Source: Fulvia fulva
Taxonomy: Eukaryota > Ascomycota > Dothideomycetes > Mycosphaerellales > Mycosphaerellaceae
Direction: 5' to 3'
Length of the DNA: 64,000 nt
Assembly: GCF_020509005.1 (NCBI RefSeq)
Contig: NC_063013.1
Span: 5,952,001-6,016,000 of the forward strand
Shown: piece after piece, positions 22,101 to 31,512 of the stretch
How the letters are laid out: each line of letters starts with the position of its first letter
How positions within the stretch are numbered: position 1 is the first letter of the stretch
Notes under the pieces: generated by a model
Told to the model about the DNA's origin: nothing
The model's input: the letters and a program-made list of their open reading frames with translations, nothing else
Database searches by the model: none
Made by a program: the position numbers and the translations under genes

Positions 22101-23138
22101 TCTCGCTGCTTGGCTACGTCGAGGCTTTGTCCAGCTAGCCCACATCGGACTTTGCGGCGAGCTGCCAGGATACTTTGGCTCCGCCCGTGTCAGCGGCACA
22201 TCTGCGCCGTCAGCGACACCCGATAGGATATTCTTCCAACGAACGATTTCGTCGTCGGTAACAAGTAGGAAAGACGCGTCCCGTAGTGGTACGAGCAGAC
22301 TTGGCATCCTTTTGGCGGAATCTAGTGACTGCCCAGGGTGGATGTGAGCGCGAAAGAGGCCAGAGGAGAAATGCCAGTCGATCCTGACGGCCTTTGTGCG
22401 GCGTTGATCTGCGACTATCAAGAGCAGTATGATGTGGTCCATGTCGTCTGCTGGGGGTACCAGGAAGTCCATCTGTAGTATGACTCCATCGACCTGCAAG
22501 GGACGTTGGCTGGAGATCGGGCACCAGCTCTGTGACTTTGTGCTGATCTCGTGCTGTATCTGCTGCTTCGGCTTCGCTGAGTATAGCAAGACCTCTCTTT
22601 CGTTTGCTGCAGTCGCGAAGGCTCGAGAGAAGGGGTCGACCGCAAGGTATTCACCTGGCTGGAACAGGATCCGATCGAACGAGGGCATAGGCACACTCTG
22701 TTGCACGAAGATCGGATGCCCATGCGTATCCTCGTGCATGTAGAGGAAGACCAGATCGTTCGAGTCCAGTGTCAGCATGACCGACTGGGGAGGGTATGTT
22801 GGGGAATCAACAGTGCGCTTTGCGTCAGCCTCAAGCTTGACCATGAAGTCTTCTGTCTCAGCATCGTCCTCATTGCTGAACACGGCTGCAGCACGTATAT
22901 GGGCATCGAAATTGTTCTTCCTGGCAACGAGTGTTTGGTGTCCATGGTTCCCGACCTGCTTGACCTCGATAAAGTCTTCACCAACGTACACAACGTCATT
23001 GCAAAGCCTGTGTCGGATCTGTGCATGTAGGATCCATTGTACGACAGGGCCGCGGATCTGTGTTTTGGTGTATACCGCTAGCTTGTCCAGGTCCGATGTT
23101 GCCCAGGCAGAAGACTCCTCATCGTCGACAAAATCCAT
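19185..23138 (-). CDS. MMS1_N/CPSF_A domain protein of the DDB1/CPSF160/SF3B3 superfamily
   Basis: An intronless 1,317-residue protein. The N-terminal half resembles the MMS1_N domain, with the landmark PGEYLAVDPFSRAFATAA followed by NEREVLLYSAK at about 160-195, a beta-propeller pattern shared by DDB1, CPSF160/Cft1, SF3B3/Rse1 and Mms1. The C-terminal third has the CPSF_A pattern: RITFLQPTVRNWEVVD, VYAMALYDDMTCVICAGDSV, and a helical end with GAIEALESLMKRLVRED. Family members are large three-propeller scaffolds used in ubiquitin ligases, 3'-end processing, splicing or heterochromatin (Rik1). Which one this is cannot be settled by eye. It is too diverged to be a clear DDB1, Cft1 or Rse1, so an Mms1/Rik1-like or lineage-specific member is my best guess. 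It diverges from the TBC gene across 1.1 kb. Confidence 0.7.
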   Translation of the reverse strand: MDFVDDEESSAWATSDLDKLAVYTKTQIRGPVVQWILHAQIRHRLCNDVVYVGEDFIEVKQVGNHGHQTLVARKNNFDAHIRAAAVFSNEDDAETEDFMVKLEADAKRTVDSPTYPPQSVMLTLDSNDLVFLYMHEDTHGHPIFVQQSVPMPSFDRILFQPGEYLAVDPFSRAFATAANEREVLLYSAKPKQQIQHEISTKSQSWCPISSQRPLQVDGVILQMDFLVPPADDMDHIILLLIVADQRRTKAVRIDWHFSSGLFRAHIHPGQSLDSAKRMPSLLVPLRDASFLLVTDDEIVRWKNILSGVADGADVPLTRAEPKYPGSSPQSPMWASWTKPRRSQAARRGRDSIYLAREDGLVYLMDIDSRGTAQISLAGDLKCHIGTAFASLGDEGDPDILAVAGDASSGRIVSIGHWPSPRRLEELSRDATMEPDIIEILPNWASAMDMLTVDGRKSKTTGVQGDALFVTSGRQPYGALTELRSGIDAPLSAYLDIAGSSTTDMWSFPDLASGSVILVLSAPTATRLIRISADLDQLEEIEVGTAFEVSERTLFAGITANDQMVQATTRTICVSTTLEANFEDTSLLTFEKPSSILAATLVADVSALLTAERHDDHFSICCYSLPFEDSDSGIQKQASVKLKSEALCVAAVLVGDSTIAITATNDGMVACLVFNSGLKLPLMHIKALPTSLDSSNVCDSVAILQSTDKDAEQAALLAVCGLRDGRIVTFEVDSGSQTPLGDACITPFCSSSVKLVSLSKDRDKACAMGGGSTCLLSWNKHSPDPLHIDQVWITDKLRPSLSQAPVVACAQLPIAANLATPFLADAIAMVSGDELLVAGFAAVVGSVPRQIPVSGTPTRVIYAHSTRCIVCCSVKTEVRTLPSSKPHSPPEQKRQIWPIIDFIPAKSDDPSFSYQMQPGERVSALLEWSFKQSNEKTYSFILVGGSYVRQNGARRGRITFLQPTVRNWEVVDVCESGRNLVFDDQVYAMALYDDMTCVICAGDSVYLYMFFVEEKKWNQICKPFKLASPGIKVTIEEFEAESRLIVISTLKDSIVSLLLDEEVDDSLRDLTPTMVATRADSLLGHYTIKPEYLEAYDYETFTLATTKHGQLFAISRHQEDEGLDAPPKYMFEAQLPHSLVRLAASNPSHHRGDAPKGIPRSNETGAPLPRITGCATNGAIMGILLIEDVIWKRLSWLQSLVEWCPELSPHSYASPAYSPTASRAMDTRGRAVPVGLHSVENEVVMLFSGRSRLNDMHIDGDVLERVFERGAIEALESLMKRLVREDHAVGAWLRKHINEELGALHEVIRIVRDLNRWM

Positions 23139-24233
23139 GTTCGAGAATCAAGATGGCGGCTCGTATCCGGAATGTGAAGGCAACAGTGCAGGGCTCTCTC
23201 TTCACCTCAGGAGCACAGATCGGGCACGCTGCGGAACGACCATTGCCTAGAAAGGAAGTCGAAGAGGAGGCCCCGAGTGTTGTTCAGCACGACTCCATCA
23301 GCATGTGAGGGTCCTGCAGGCTGCAGCACTCGGCCCATATATGAGCCGTCAAGCGACACCGTGTTGACAGCACGGCGACTGACAGTGCAAAGTGACTGTA
23401 GTGTAGAGTCTCGTCCACGTCTCTGCGGATAAGGGCCGCCAAGGTGGTCACAATGGCGGACTACTGCTGTCGTGGGAAGTTGGGCATAAGCTGGAAGATG
23501 CCGCAACTGCCTTGCGTTATTAGCTGCAACGTTGATGGCAATCACGCATGCGGCAGGGGGGAAAAGAGCGTATAGGCTCTTTACCATTGGCCAGCCTTCG
23601 ACGACTGCTTCTGCGCTCGCGGCTTTTGCGTTTCGAATATGATGTGCAGCTAGGAACGCCTTGCAGCGCGCAGGACTCCGCTTGCTTGGATTGGGAGGCG
23701 GAGGAATCGACGGACCAACGTGTGCACGCGGTAAGACGCACCAACGAGGCGGTATCGCGTGGCCACGGACCACGGTTCAACGTTGTTCTGGTGATGACGA
23801 TGGTGTCGTGGCTGCTACAGCACTTGCATGCCCAGATGTGTGCGGCGGAAAAGTGACAGATCAGAAGCTGGCTGCACGCGCCGTGCCCGCACTGCGAAAC
23901 GATGGCAGGGATGAGTGGTGGCGATGCAAACGGAGACTTGTCGCGTCCGAATGCAGTCGTGATGATGCTCCTTCCTCCATGACTGGAGGTGAGCGGTGCG
24001 ACTGCCCCAAGCAGCTTAGCCGGATCGTGGGCCTGGGCGGCATGAGACGATCGCACGTCAAGCGTCAACATCCTGGCATCCATCCCTTGCCATGTTGCGT
24101 CCTGGCGTCCATGAAGGCGGAAGCGACCGGGCCTGCATTTCACGTACCACTGCACCTGACTGCGCGGCAAATTGTGATTCCATGTGTGCGCCGGCTCGAC
24201 AAGGCAACCTGCACGTCCGCGCGCTTCATCTCA
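23139..24233. other. Divergent intergenic region
   Basis: This 1.1-kb segment separates the start of the MMS1_N/CPSF_A gene from the start of the TBC gene. A long open frame on the plus strand (from 23,661, in frame with the first TBC exon) lacks recognisable domains and is Gly/Arg/Cys-rich chance coding. An upstream ATG near 24,111 in that frame is a possible alternative start. Minus-strand frames of 188 and 216 codons overlap here and also look like chance. Confidence 0.45.
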
Positions 24234-25742
24234 ATGGATGCGGCTCAGTGCGCGGCGTCAGCGGACAACGGTGGCGGCGATGAGAAGACTGCCCTTGCAA
24301 ACGGCGCAGAAGGGAGGCCCTCGGGCGAAGCATTGTCGCCAGCAGAGGCATCCTGGAAGTCGCAGCCTCTCTCCCAGCATCAGCAGGCCAAAGTGCACGA
24401 CATCTTGGCAGCCTGTCGAGACGACAACCACGAAGCTCTGACCCAGCTGGCAGCATCCGAGGGCGGCCTTGTTGAGGACGAGGTGAGGCGCACGGCATGT
24501 AAGCAAGCCTGCTGCAACTCCAGCGTCATGCTGAACAACGCTTATCGCCTTGTTAGGGCCTTTCTTGCTCGGCTGCACGGGCAGACAACAGCATGACAAC
24601 GTGCCATGGACAACATTTGAACGACACCGGGACGAAGATCAGGTCCAGCTCGACGTCAATCGATCATTCGTGTACTACCCTGAGCGTAAGTGTGGTCGCC
24701 TTGCTCTCAACATCTAGCGCTCACCTTGTGTCTAGACGAGACCACAGCACGTCTCGATGCACGCAAAAGCGAGCTTTCAGACGTCATCACTGCTGTCTTA
24801 CGACAACATCCGAGGCTATGTTACTTTCAAGGATTCCATGATATTGTCCAGGTGCTGTTGCTGGTTCTGGGCGCCGACGTTGCGGAGGCCGCGGTCGCAC
24901 GGTTGTCTCTGTTACGCATCAGAGATTTCATGCTGCCCACACTGGCGGGTGCCGAGTCACATCTTCGCCTACTCCCAGCAATTCTTTATGCTGCAGATGT
25001 GGAGCTGTGCCAACATCTTGCAGGCGCAACACGACCGACGCCGTTCTTTGCATTGTCTGCAACATTGACGCTCTATGCGCATGACATTGAAGAGTATGGA
25101 GACATCGCGCGACTTTTTGACTACCTCCTAGCAAGTGAAGCTGCTGTCCCAGTCTATCTCTTCGCGGTAGTAAGTCGATCTCTATTCTCTAGTGGCTCGA
25201 GCTACACAGGCTAACGAACGTACCTGCAGATCATCATGTCGCGCAGACTGGAGCTGCTCGAAGTAGACCATGACGAGCCTGAAATGCTGCATTCTATCTT
25301 GTCCAAGCTTCCGAAGCCCCTGGATCTGGATGGCCTGATCAGCAAGACACAAGATCTCTTCAGACGGTGCCCGCCTGAGAGATTGCCTCATCGAGCGTGG
25401 AGTCACATCAGCTCATACAGCGTCCTGAAGACAACTCGCGACCCGCATGCTCTGTCTAGACAGACCTTCGGAGACGGCGAAAGATACTTCGACCTTCAAG
25501 CTCGGCAGATCCAGCGAAAAGATCAGATTAAAGCCCTACACAGGCGCTTCCAAGCGATTGTACAGCGTTACCGTCGGCCGGCACGCTGGACCGGCGCCGC
25601 GGTCCTTGTCGCTGTGCTAGCACTGTACTTTGGCCGAACAGGCGGGACGTTCAGCGGAGCCGGGTGGGTCTCAATGGTCCACAATGCACAGCGCAGAGCC
25701 GTGGATCATCTCTGGCACTTGCTGGCTCGCATCCTGTCGTAG
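24234..25742 (+). CDS. TBC-domain Rab GTPase-activating protein (Gyp8/TBC1D20-like)
   Basis: Four exons (24,234-24,498; 24,557-24,685; 24,736-25,169; 25,230-25,742) with introns of 58, 50 and 60 nt encode 446 residues. The first splice restores the TBC start block RTAWPFLLGC. The catalytic arginine finger is Arg124 in VQLDVNRSFVYYP, and the glutamine finger is Gln163 in LCYFQGFHDIVQ, so both dual-finger residues are present. A later block reads LTLYAHDIEEYGDIARLFDYLL. The C-terminus has one hydrophobic helix (WTGAAVLVAVLALYFG), as in TBC1D20 and yeast Gyp8, which are ER-anchored and act on Rab1/Ypt1. The likely job is therefore switching off an early-secretory Rab at the ER. The start at 24,234 is the first ATG that leaves a plausible N-terminus. 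Confidence 0.85.
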
Positions 25743-27893
25743 GAGCGAGCACGCAGCGATCATGTGACTAGGGAGCACAGAGTTTGACGTCCGTGCTACA
25801 AGTTGGCATGGACAATGGTACAGCCTGACCACTCGATCTTATGTTGACGGGGAGTGCGTAGGACGCTGGATCTGCCAGACATCAACGACCCATATCACCG
25901 GGACGATTATCCCAATCACTTATGCGGGGTCGCCTTATGTCTACGGCTTTGGTAAGACCACCCTCCCAATGTACGAGAGTCGAGCATTTACCAAAAGTGG
26001 CAATAACTATATCCCACCGTGGAAGAGTGCCATCGACCCCCAGTGTACTGGCCATGATCCCTGAAACTTGCGTGGTACCCTTGCCCTCTATTAAATCGAG
26101 ATCGTCGTTGGAGATATACATGACCCTCAGCCATCCATAGCGCAGATCCATGCATGCGATTGTTGGTTAGTGTCACATGAAAGCCTAGTTCTGGCCAACA
26201 TGGGCTAGACTTGCCAATGATTAGTGAATGGTTGCTGGAATACTTGACCGGATCCAGTCAAGGGTTCAGCCTGAGCAATATACGCCTGCAATCACACGGC
26301 ACGATCATTGCGGCGACAAATCGGTCATAGGTCCAGATTGTGTTCGAGCAAGGCTATTGTGTTCCGCGCCAACTTCTGTTTCATTGTGGTTGTTCCCAAG
26401 GATGGCCCTATCGCGAGACTTCAGGCTCTCACTGGGTCCGTAGTATAGACCTGGCCACTCGCAGTCCCCTTCACTCGGTCTCATAGCAAACATCTTGCAG
26501 CATCAATGGATGAAGTGCGACCCGCACCTCAAGACTAGCCTGGAGTGAGCCGCACGAAATTCGCAAAATCTCTGTCTGTGCTGTGCAAGCCCTGAGGAGT
26601 CCAACGGCCCTGTAGGGGCCATGACCCCGACCATGCATAATGGTAAAGCCCATTGGATAGCTGGCACCGATCGAATCGCGCCATGATCTCACTCATCGCC
26701 GCCGCGTCAAAGCAATAGATCCACAATGATGGAAAGGTCCAAGAGATGCGATTCCATATTGTAGAGCCCGCATGCAGTAGAGTCATGCACGCCTCGCATC
26801 GTCGAAACAAGCTAGGTCACAAGCAATGCAGGACCTTGCGTACATCGTAACGGCGGAGAATGCATGTGGTCACTAAGCGAAGGCCCACGTTTGTTAGCTA
26901 CAAGCAGAAGTCGCACGAAGGAGGGCTAGTGTTTGCGCGTCGACCTCGCCTTGTCGTTTCTACTACTATGTACCTGAAGATGCCACGGACGCCATCGATA
27001 CGCTGAGGCCCCCTGATGAGGCCAAATGCAAGTGTAGGTGAGTAGTAGCACTACTGCTCAGTGGCTCAGTGGCCCGACAGACGAAGGTACGTCTCGGCTT
27101 CTTTAGCGGATAGTAGCATGCCATGTGTCATTGATCCAGCCATCTAGGCCCTCTCACGATGATCTGCGCATTGTCCAAACGGCTGATCGAATGTGATTAC
27201 TGCAGTACGAGGCGAGAAGAGAGTCTACGACAGGGCATTCGTTGGAGGCACCAGCGTAGCCCGGCTAATCGACGAGCCCGCAGAGTGACCAGTGTCAGCC
27301 CACCCACCGTGAAGCAATCCCTTCCAATTCTACCCTCCCCAAGCTCTTCGCCAGGCCGCACGAGTCAATCATGCTGATCGAGGCAAGCTATGAGCTAATG
27401 GCATGGGCCGGCACTCCTCAGAGCCATCACGTCGGCCATTGGACCCGATCGAACCATGCTAGACGACAAGCCTGGCCTCGATCATGATCGGGATCGTCAG
27501 ATTCAAGGTATTGACGCCTTTCGACCTGCTGGTGCGGTCTCTGGACATTTCCTCGCACCCGTGCTACGCTCGGGAAGAGTCTAGAGAACACCACTTTTTT
27601 ACATGTAAGGGTGCTAGGCGACCTGTCAGACGAGCCGGAAGCGCTGGCACAGGGCAAGGTGGAGGTCATTTTGAGGAATGCGCGAGGACCAGGGGATGTA
27701 CTTTCGAGTTTTTGACACGGACGTGATTGGATCATGCTTGGCATGGAGCGAGGGCGTAAGGGAGGCCGCAGGCTGACAGTCTTGGACGCTACGGGTGGTC
27801 GAAATCCTACCGTGCGAAGCGTCAGAGGTAGCACTGGCATTGATCGTGAACTGGTCAGCTGCACTGCGTGCGATAGACTCGAACAGCTACCTG
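25743..27893. other. 2.1-kb region without a supported gene
   Basis: No reading frame here shows a recognisable domain. Several minus-strand fragments between 25,880 and 26,810 have protein-like composition. One (26,535-26,810) contains WNRISWTFPSLWIYCFD, and another (25,882-26,151) GIMASTLGVDGTLPRWDIVI. They lie in different frames with stops between them and could be the remains of a decayed gene. The right end is the 3' flank of DRS1, with frames of 80-145 codons that look like chance. Confidence 0.4.
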
Positions 27894-30140
27894 CTACTTC
27901 TTTGCCTTAGGTTTGGGCTTCCCACCTTTGGGCTTTGATTTATGCTTCGCCTGTTTCTCTCTGCCCTTCTCGTCTCTCGCCTTGCCCACCACTGTCGCCT
28001 TCTTGCTCTTCATCCACTGCGAACCGTCTTTACGGTCATCCTTGTCTTGCAGGCGCTTCTTTTCTTTGTTACTAAGCTTGCCCTTCTTTTTCTCGGCCTT
28101 CACAACAGGCTCGCCGTTGAGAATTGCTTTACCCTCCTCCTTGGCAGCTTGCTTGTCCTTCTCGCCTTCGAACCAGGTCTTCTTAGGTCTCGACATGATT
28201 TCATCCTCGTACTTGGCGATGTTGTCTGCGCGTGTGAGGTCCCGGTCGGCTTGTGAGAGAGCACGCTCTTCTTTCTCCTCCCGCATAACATCTTCGACAT
28301 CCTGTTCGAGGGCGTTCAAGCGTGCGTCCCAGGCGTCGACGTCGTGCGCTTCAATGGTTCGTTGCTTAATGATAGCACCTTGCGCCTTGCCTGTCTTCAC
28401 AGCTGCCTTGACAACCTTTCTGTCCGGCTCGGCAGCCAAGGTGCAGGCACAACCTGACCTGCCTGCTCTTGCTGTTCGTCCAACCCTGTGAAGATAAATC
28501 TCGTGCGATTGCGGCGCTTCGTAGTTGATGACGGTGTCTATGCCCTTGATATCGAGACCACGCGACGCTAGATCTGTGGCCAGCAAGTACGACGCCTTTC
28601 CAGTTCTGAAAGCCTCGATCGAGTTGATACGTTGCTCTTGCGACATACTGCCATGAAGCTCCGCTGCTTTCAAGCCGCATAGCGCGAAGATGACACGAAC
28701 ACGATGCGCCTCTTTCTTTTGTCGAAAGAAGATAATGACTCTGTCAGTATAGACCTTTTCGCACAGGTACATGAGGTAGCCAAGGCGCTTTTGCTCTCGG
28801 CCAGGTCGCAGACGTACGAACTCTTGTGTGAGCCCAGAGACTGTCTGCTTCTGCGCATCGACCATCAGCCGTACCGGTCGTTGCAGACCTGATCGGACAA
28901 GGTCGTCCACTTTCGTGGTCATGGTGGCTGAGAACAGCATAGTTTGTCGAGACTTCGGGATCTTGGTCAAGATCTCGTTCAGCTCGTCTGCGAAACCCTC
29001 TTCCAGCATGCGATCGGCCTCATCCAGTACTAGGATTTCGATGGTGCTGACATCAAGGGAACGGTAGTTGCGCTCGAGATCAATGAAACGTCCAGGTGTA
29101 GCGATCACAATGTCCGGTCGCATCTTGAGCTCCTTGTCTTGCTCCTTAATACTCAAACCACCGACTGCCATGGCGACTGTAATGTCTGTGAAAGCTGCAA
29201 GCTTCTTCGCCACATTGAAACATTGTAGTGCCAATTCTCGAGTGGGCATTAGAATGGCAACGCGTGTTGTTGCGGTTCGCTTGGGACGGAAGAGCAGTCT
29301 TTCCAGGATAGGTATGAGAAAGGCAGCTGTTTTACCAGAACCGGTCACGGCACCACCGACCAGATCCTTGCCTTCCAACGCTACAGGCACAGCCTTCATC
29401 TGGATAGGTGTTGGTTTGTCAAAGCCGACTGACGCTAGGCCCTTCAAGATGGGTCGTGAGAGGTTCATTGCGTGGAATGCCGTCGCGGTCGGGCCTGACT
29501 TCTTTGATTCTCCATCGGCGAAGAATGCATTCGCCTTTTCTCTTTCTGCTGCGTCCTCTCCAGCTTCCGAAGCAGAGTCCGCTTCTTCATCGTCGGGGTG
29601 TGCAACAGGCGGTGCTGCCTCTACCTCCTCCTCTTCCGCCCCAGGTTCCGCACCCTCACTGTTGCTCTCGTCCTCGTCGTCCTCCATGGTATCATCGATC
29701 GCAGTGTGGAACTCTTCCTCGTCTTCTTCACTCGCATGATCGCCATTCATGTGCAAGTCTTCGTCTCCGCTCTCGTCGTCGCTCCCAACCTGATCTTCCC
29801 CGTCCTCTTCCTCGTCCTCGTCTTCGTTATGCGACACTGTCTCTTGCGCTTCCTTCTTGGGCCGTCTCCGCGCAACGAGTGCTTCTATGCTGTCGTAGTC
29901 GTCCTGCACTCCGCCTCCCCACGTGTCCAAATCGAGGGCCACAGCACCAGCTTCATCTTCGAATTCGAAGTCCGACTCGAGCTCTTCGTCCTTATCCTGC
30001 TTCTGCTTCTTTACCGCCGTCTGCGCTTTTGTGTCGCGTTTGCGCTTGTTGCTCACAGGCGCAACGACTTCCTCCTCCCCGGACTCCTCATCAGAGATAT
30101 CTCCATCCGACAGCGTCCCAATCAAGTCGTCTATAGACAT
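27894..30140 (-). CDS. DRS1: DEAD-box ATP-dependent RNA helicase Drs1 (DDX27)
   Basis: An intronless 748-residue nucleolar helicase needed for 60S ribosomal subunit assembly. The first 210 residues are acidic and low in complexity, with runs of Asp and Glu, typical of Drs1. The helicase core follows in canonical order: Q motif [17 protein letters not shown] (about 239-255), motif I AVTGSGKT with Lys270, [12 protein letters not shown], motif II DEAD at 373-376, motif III SAT at 404-406, and motif [15 protein letters not shown]. The C-terminal tail is rich in Lys and Glu ([18 protein letters not shown]) and ends in Lys/Pro/Gly repeats, which suits RNA binding and nucleolar targeting. The ATG at 30,140 is the only sensible start. 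Length and layout match fungal orthologues closely. Confidence 0.93.
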   Translation of the reverse strand: MSIDDLIGTLSDGDISDEESGEEEVVAPVSNKRKRDTKAQTAVKKQKQDKDEELESDFEFEDEAGAVALDLDTWGGGVQDDYDSIEALVARRRPKKEAQETVSHNEDEDEEEDGEDQVGSDDESGDEDLHMNGDHASEEDEEEFHTAIDDTMEDDEDESNSEGAEPGAEEEEVEAAPPVAHPDDEEADSASEAGEDAAEREKANAFFADGESKKSGPTATAFHAMNLSRPILKGLASVGFDKPTPIQMKAVPVALEGKDLVGGAVTGSGKTAAFLIPILERLLFRPKRTATTRVAILMPTRELALQCFNVAKKLAAFTDITVAMAVGGLSIKEQDKELKMRPDIVIATPGRFIDLERNYRSLDVSTIEILVLDEADRMLEEGFADELNEILTKIPKSRQTMLFSATMTTKVDDLVRSGLQRPVRLMVDAQKQTVSGLTQEFVRLRPGREQKRLGYLMYLCEKVYTDRVIIFFRQKKEAHRVRVIFALCGLKAAELHGSMSQEQRINSIEAFRTGKASYLLATDLASRGLDIKGIDTVINYEAPQSHEIYLHRVGRTARAGRSGCACTLAAEPDRKVVKAAVKTGKAQGAIIKQRTIEAHDVDAWDARLNALEQDVEDVMREEKEERALSQADRDLTRADNIAKYEDEIMSRPKKTWFEGEKDKQAAKEEGKAILNGEPVVKAEKKKGKLSNKEKKRLQDKDDRKDGSQWMKSKKATVVGKARDEKGREKQAKHKSKPKGGKPKPKAKK

Positions 30141-30298
30141 GGTGACAGTTCAATGCAGTATGCTAAAGTTCAACAAGATGATCGAAACGGGTCGAGGCTC
30201 TTTTTTTTCTGGAGCTGCACTTGGGAACTGGGGTACATGCAGATGCAGGGCCTCAATGCCGAGGTATCACCGAATTAATCCAGGCCAATATTGAACGC

Positions 30299-31512
30299 TC
30301 ACTCTCGACAGTCAATACAATGCTGAGCAATACGCTGACGCAGGACAATCATTTGCATGTGCAATTGCCATAAGAATCTGGTCACAAATATGTCTAGTCT
30401 CGTCTTACGGCTACGTGCCATTGTTGTAACTACCAAGATGGTACGGCCTGCACTCTGCTGCTCCAGAGTCGCGATGAGGTTATCGATCAAAGCTGCAGCG
30501 GCAACCGGGTTTGACACACTGAATCCCAAGCTATAGATGTTGTTGAATCCCTTGAAAGTGCCAAAGTTCTGATCTTGGATCACGCTGCCATTGGTCATGA
30601 ATGCAAAAGTCTGGGATGCGAGCTGCTCTCCTGCCTGAGAATACCCTGTTGCAGTGATGTTGCACGACACTGGTAGAGAGCCCGCGGTGTATGGGCTTGG
30701 CAGCACGCAGCCATACCAGAACGATCGCGGTGTGAACGAGCTCAAGGTCGACTCGATATAGTCTATGCTGATGAGTGGAGTCTGACCAGTCAACGATGAT
30801 GTGCCGGCGCCGAAAGTCGCAGCATACGGATAAGTGTGTGGTGCAAGGCCAAGGTGATTGCCGTCAAAGTCAGGGTCAGTATCGACGAAGTTGATGTTGG
30901 CAAAGTTGAGCAGGTTATACTCCCCGATCGGAGTCAAGCCGGTCAGTGGGAAGCCCCGTTCCACGGATTCGAACTGGAAGGATCAGCGTGTGTACAGTCC
31001 TGGGCATAGTTTTGACAACCCCTGTTCTTCCACCTTTCCTCATTAGAAAGGATGTATCCACTGCTTGGCGTAGCTCACCACCTGGTGTGTCCTCCATTGT
31101 TGGCTATTACTGCCTCGCAGCGTTCTCGCATACTCTTGCATATACGTTGTATGTCCTCAGGTGTGAGCTTGGCCTATTCTTGATAGTGAGATTGAAGGTA
31201 GCAACACCTTCTGAGATGGACATGGATAGCCGGAAGGGGTTAGCGTAAATACAGGGGTTGTAAAAACTATGCCCTAGGCAAGCTTTGAATGGAGTGTCAT
31301 CCACATTGTAGTTGACCGTGAATTGCTCAGTAGAAGACGGCCCTTGGGTACAAGGAGGGGCTGGAAAGCTGGTCTGGGCAGTTGTAAGCTGCATCCTCGC
31401 GTTGCTTCAAGGGATGGCATACCTGCGTTGTCACCGGAAATTGCGTGACGATAGGTAGCTGCGCAACAGCTACTCCGGTAAGCAGCAAGAGGGATACTTC
31501 GATTGACAACAT
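30299..31512 (-). pseudogene. Secreted-protein gene interrupted by a miniature Tc1/mariner element
   Basis: A first exon (31,423-31,512) encodes a clear signal peptide, MLSIEVSLLLLTGVAVAQ, followed by LPIVTQFPVTTQ. A 49-nt intron (31,374-31,422) leads to TSFPAPPCTQGPSSTEQFTVN and on to about 31,275. The miniature element at about 30,995-31,274 follows. After it the frame resumes at a good splice acceptor (CTTCCAG, exon from 30,973) with FESVERGFPLTGLTPIG and about 200 further residues. That part resembles a common family of secreted fungal beta-sandwich proteins (TPIGxYxxLxF, then YGCV, CNITATGY, AFMTNG, NFGTF). If the element sits in an intron the gene may still work, but no convincing donor site is seen before it, so the gene may be broken. 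The C-terminal 50 residues are also uncertain. Confidence 0.5.
30995..31274 (-). mobile_element. Miniature Tc1/mariner derivative, copy 1
   Basis: The left end reads TA-CAGTCCTGGGCATAG (TA at 30,993-30,994). The right end carries the inverted counterpart CTATGCCC near 31,268-31,274, but then diverges (TAGGCAAGC instead of AGGACTGTA), so the right terminus is truncated or altered. It differs from copy 2 at about 11 of some 275 compared positions. On the minus strand, 31,075-31,173 encodes 32 residues and a TGA that match the C-terminus of Tc1/mariner transposases: LTPEDIQRIC, then MRERCEAVIANNGGHTRW and stop. The element is thus an internally deleted derivative that keeps the 3' end of the transposase gene. 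Confidence 0.8.

Noticed and set aside
23661..24233. Long plus-strand extension upstream of the TBC gene's first exon
   Set aside because: It is in frame with the exon but rich in Cys, Arg and Gly without any domain, and it lacks an obvious initiator context. I start the gene at 24,234.
27427..27864. 145-codon minus-strand frame downstream of DRS1
   Set aside because: Low-complexity Ser/Pro/Arg composition, no domain, and overlapped by an 80-codon frame on the other strand.
30960..30990. GTTCGAATCC on the minus strand, a perfect-looking B box
   Set aside because: It is coding sequence (FESVE) of the secreted-protein gene and lacks the other parts of a tRNA.
31075..31173. The 32-residue transposase match considered as a small gene
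   Set aside because: It has no start codon and is repeated in both miniature elements, so it is a leftover of the parent transposase.
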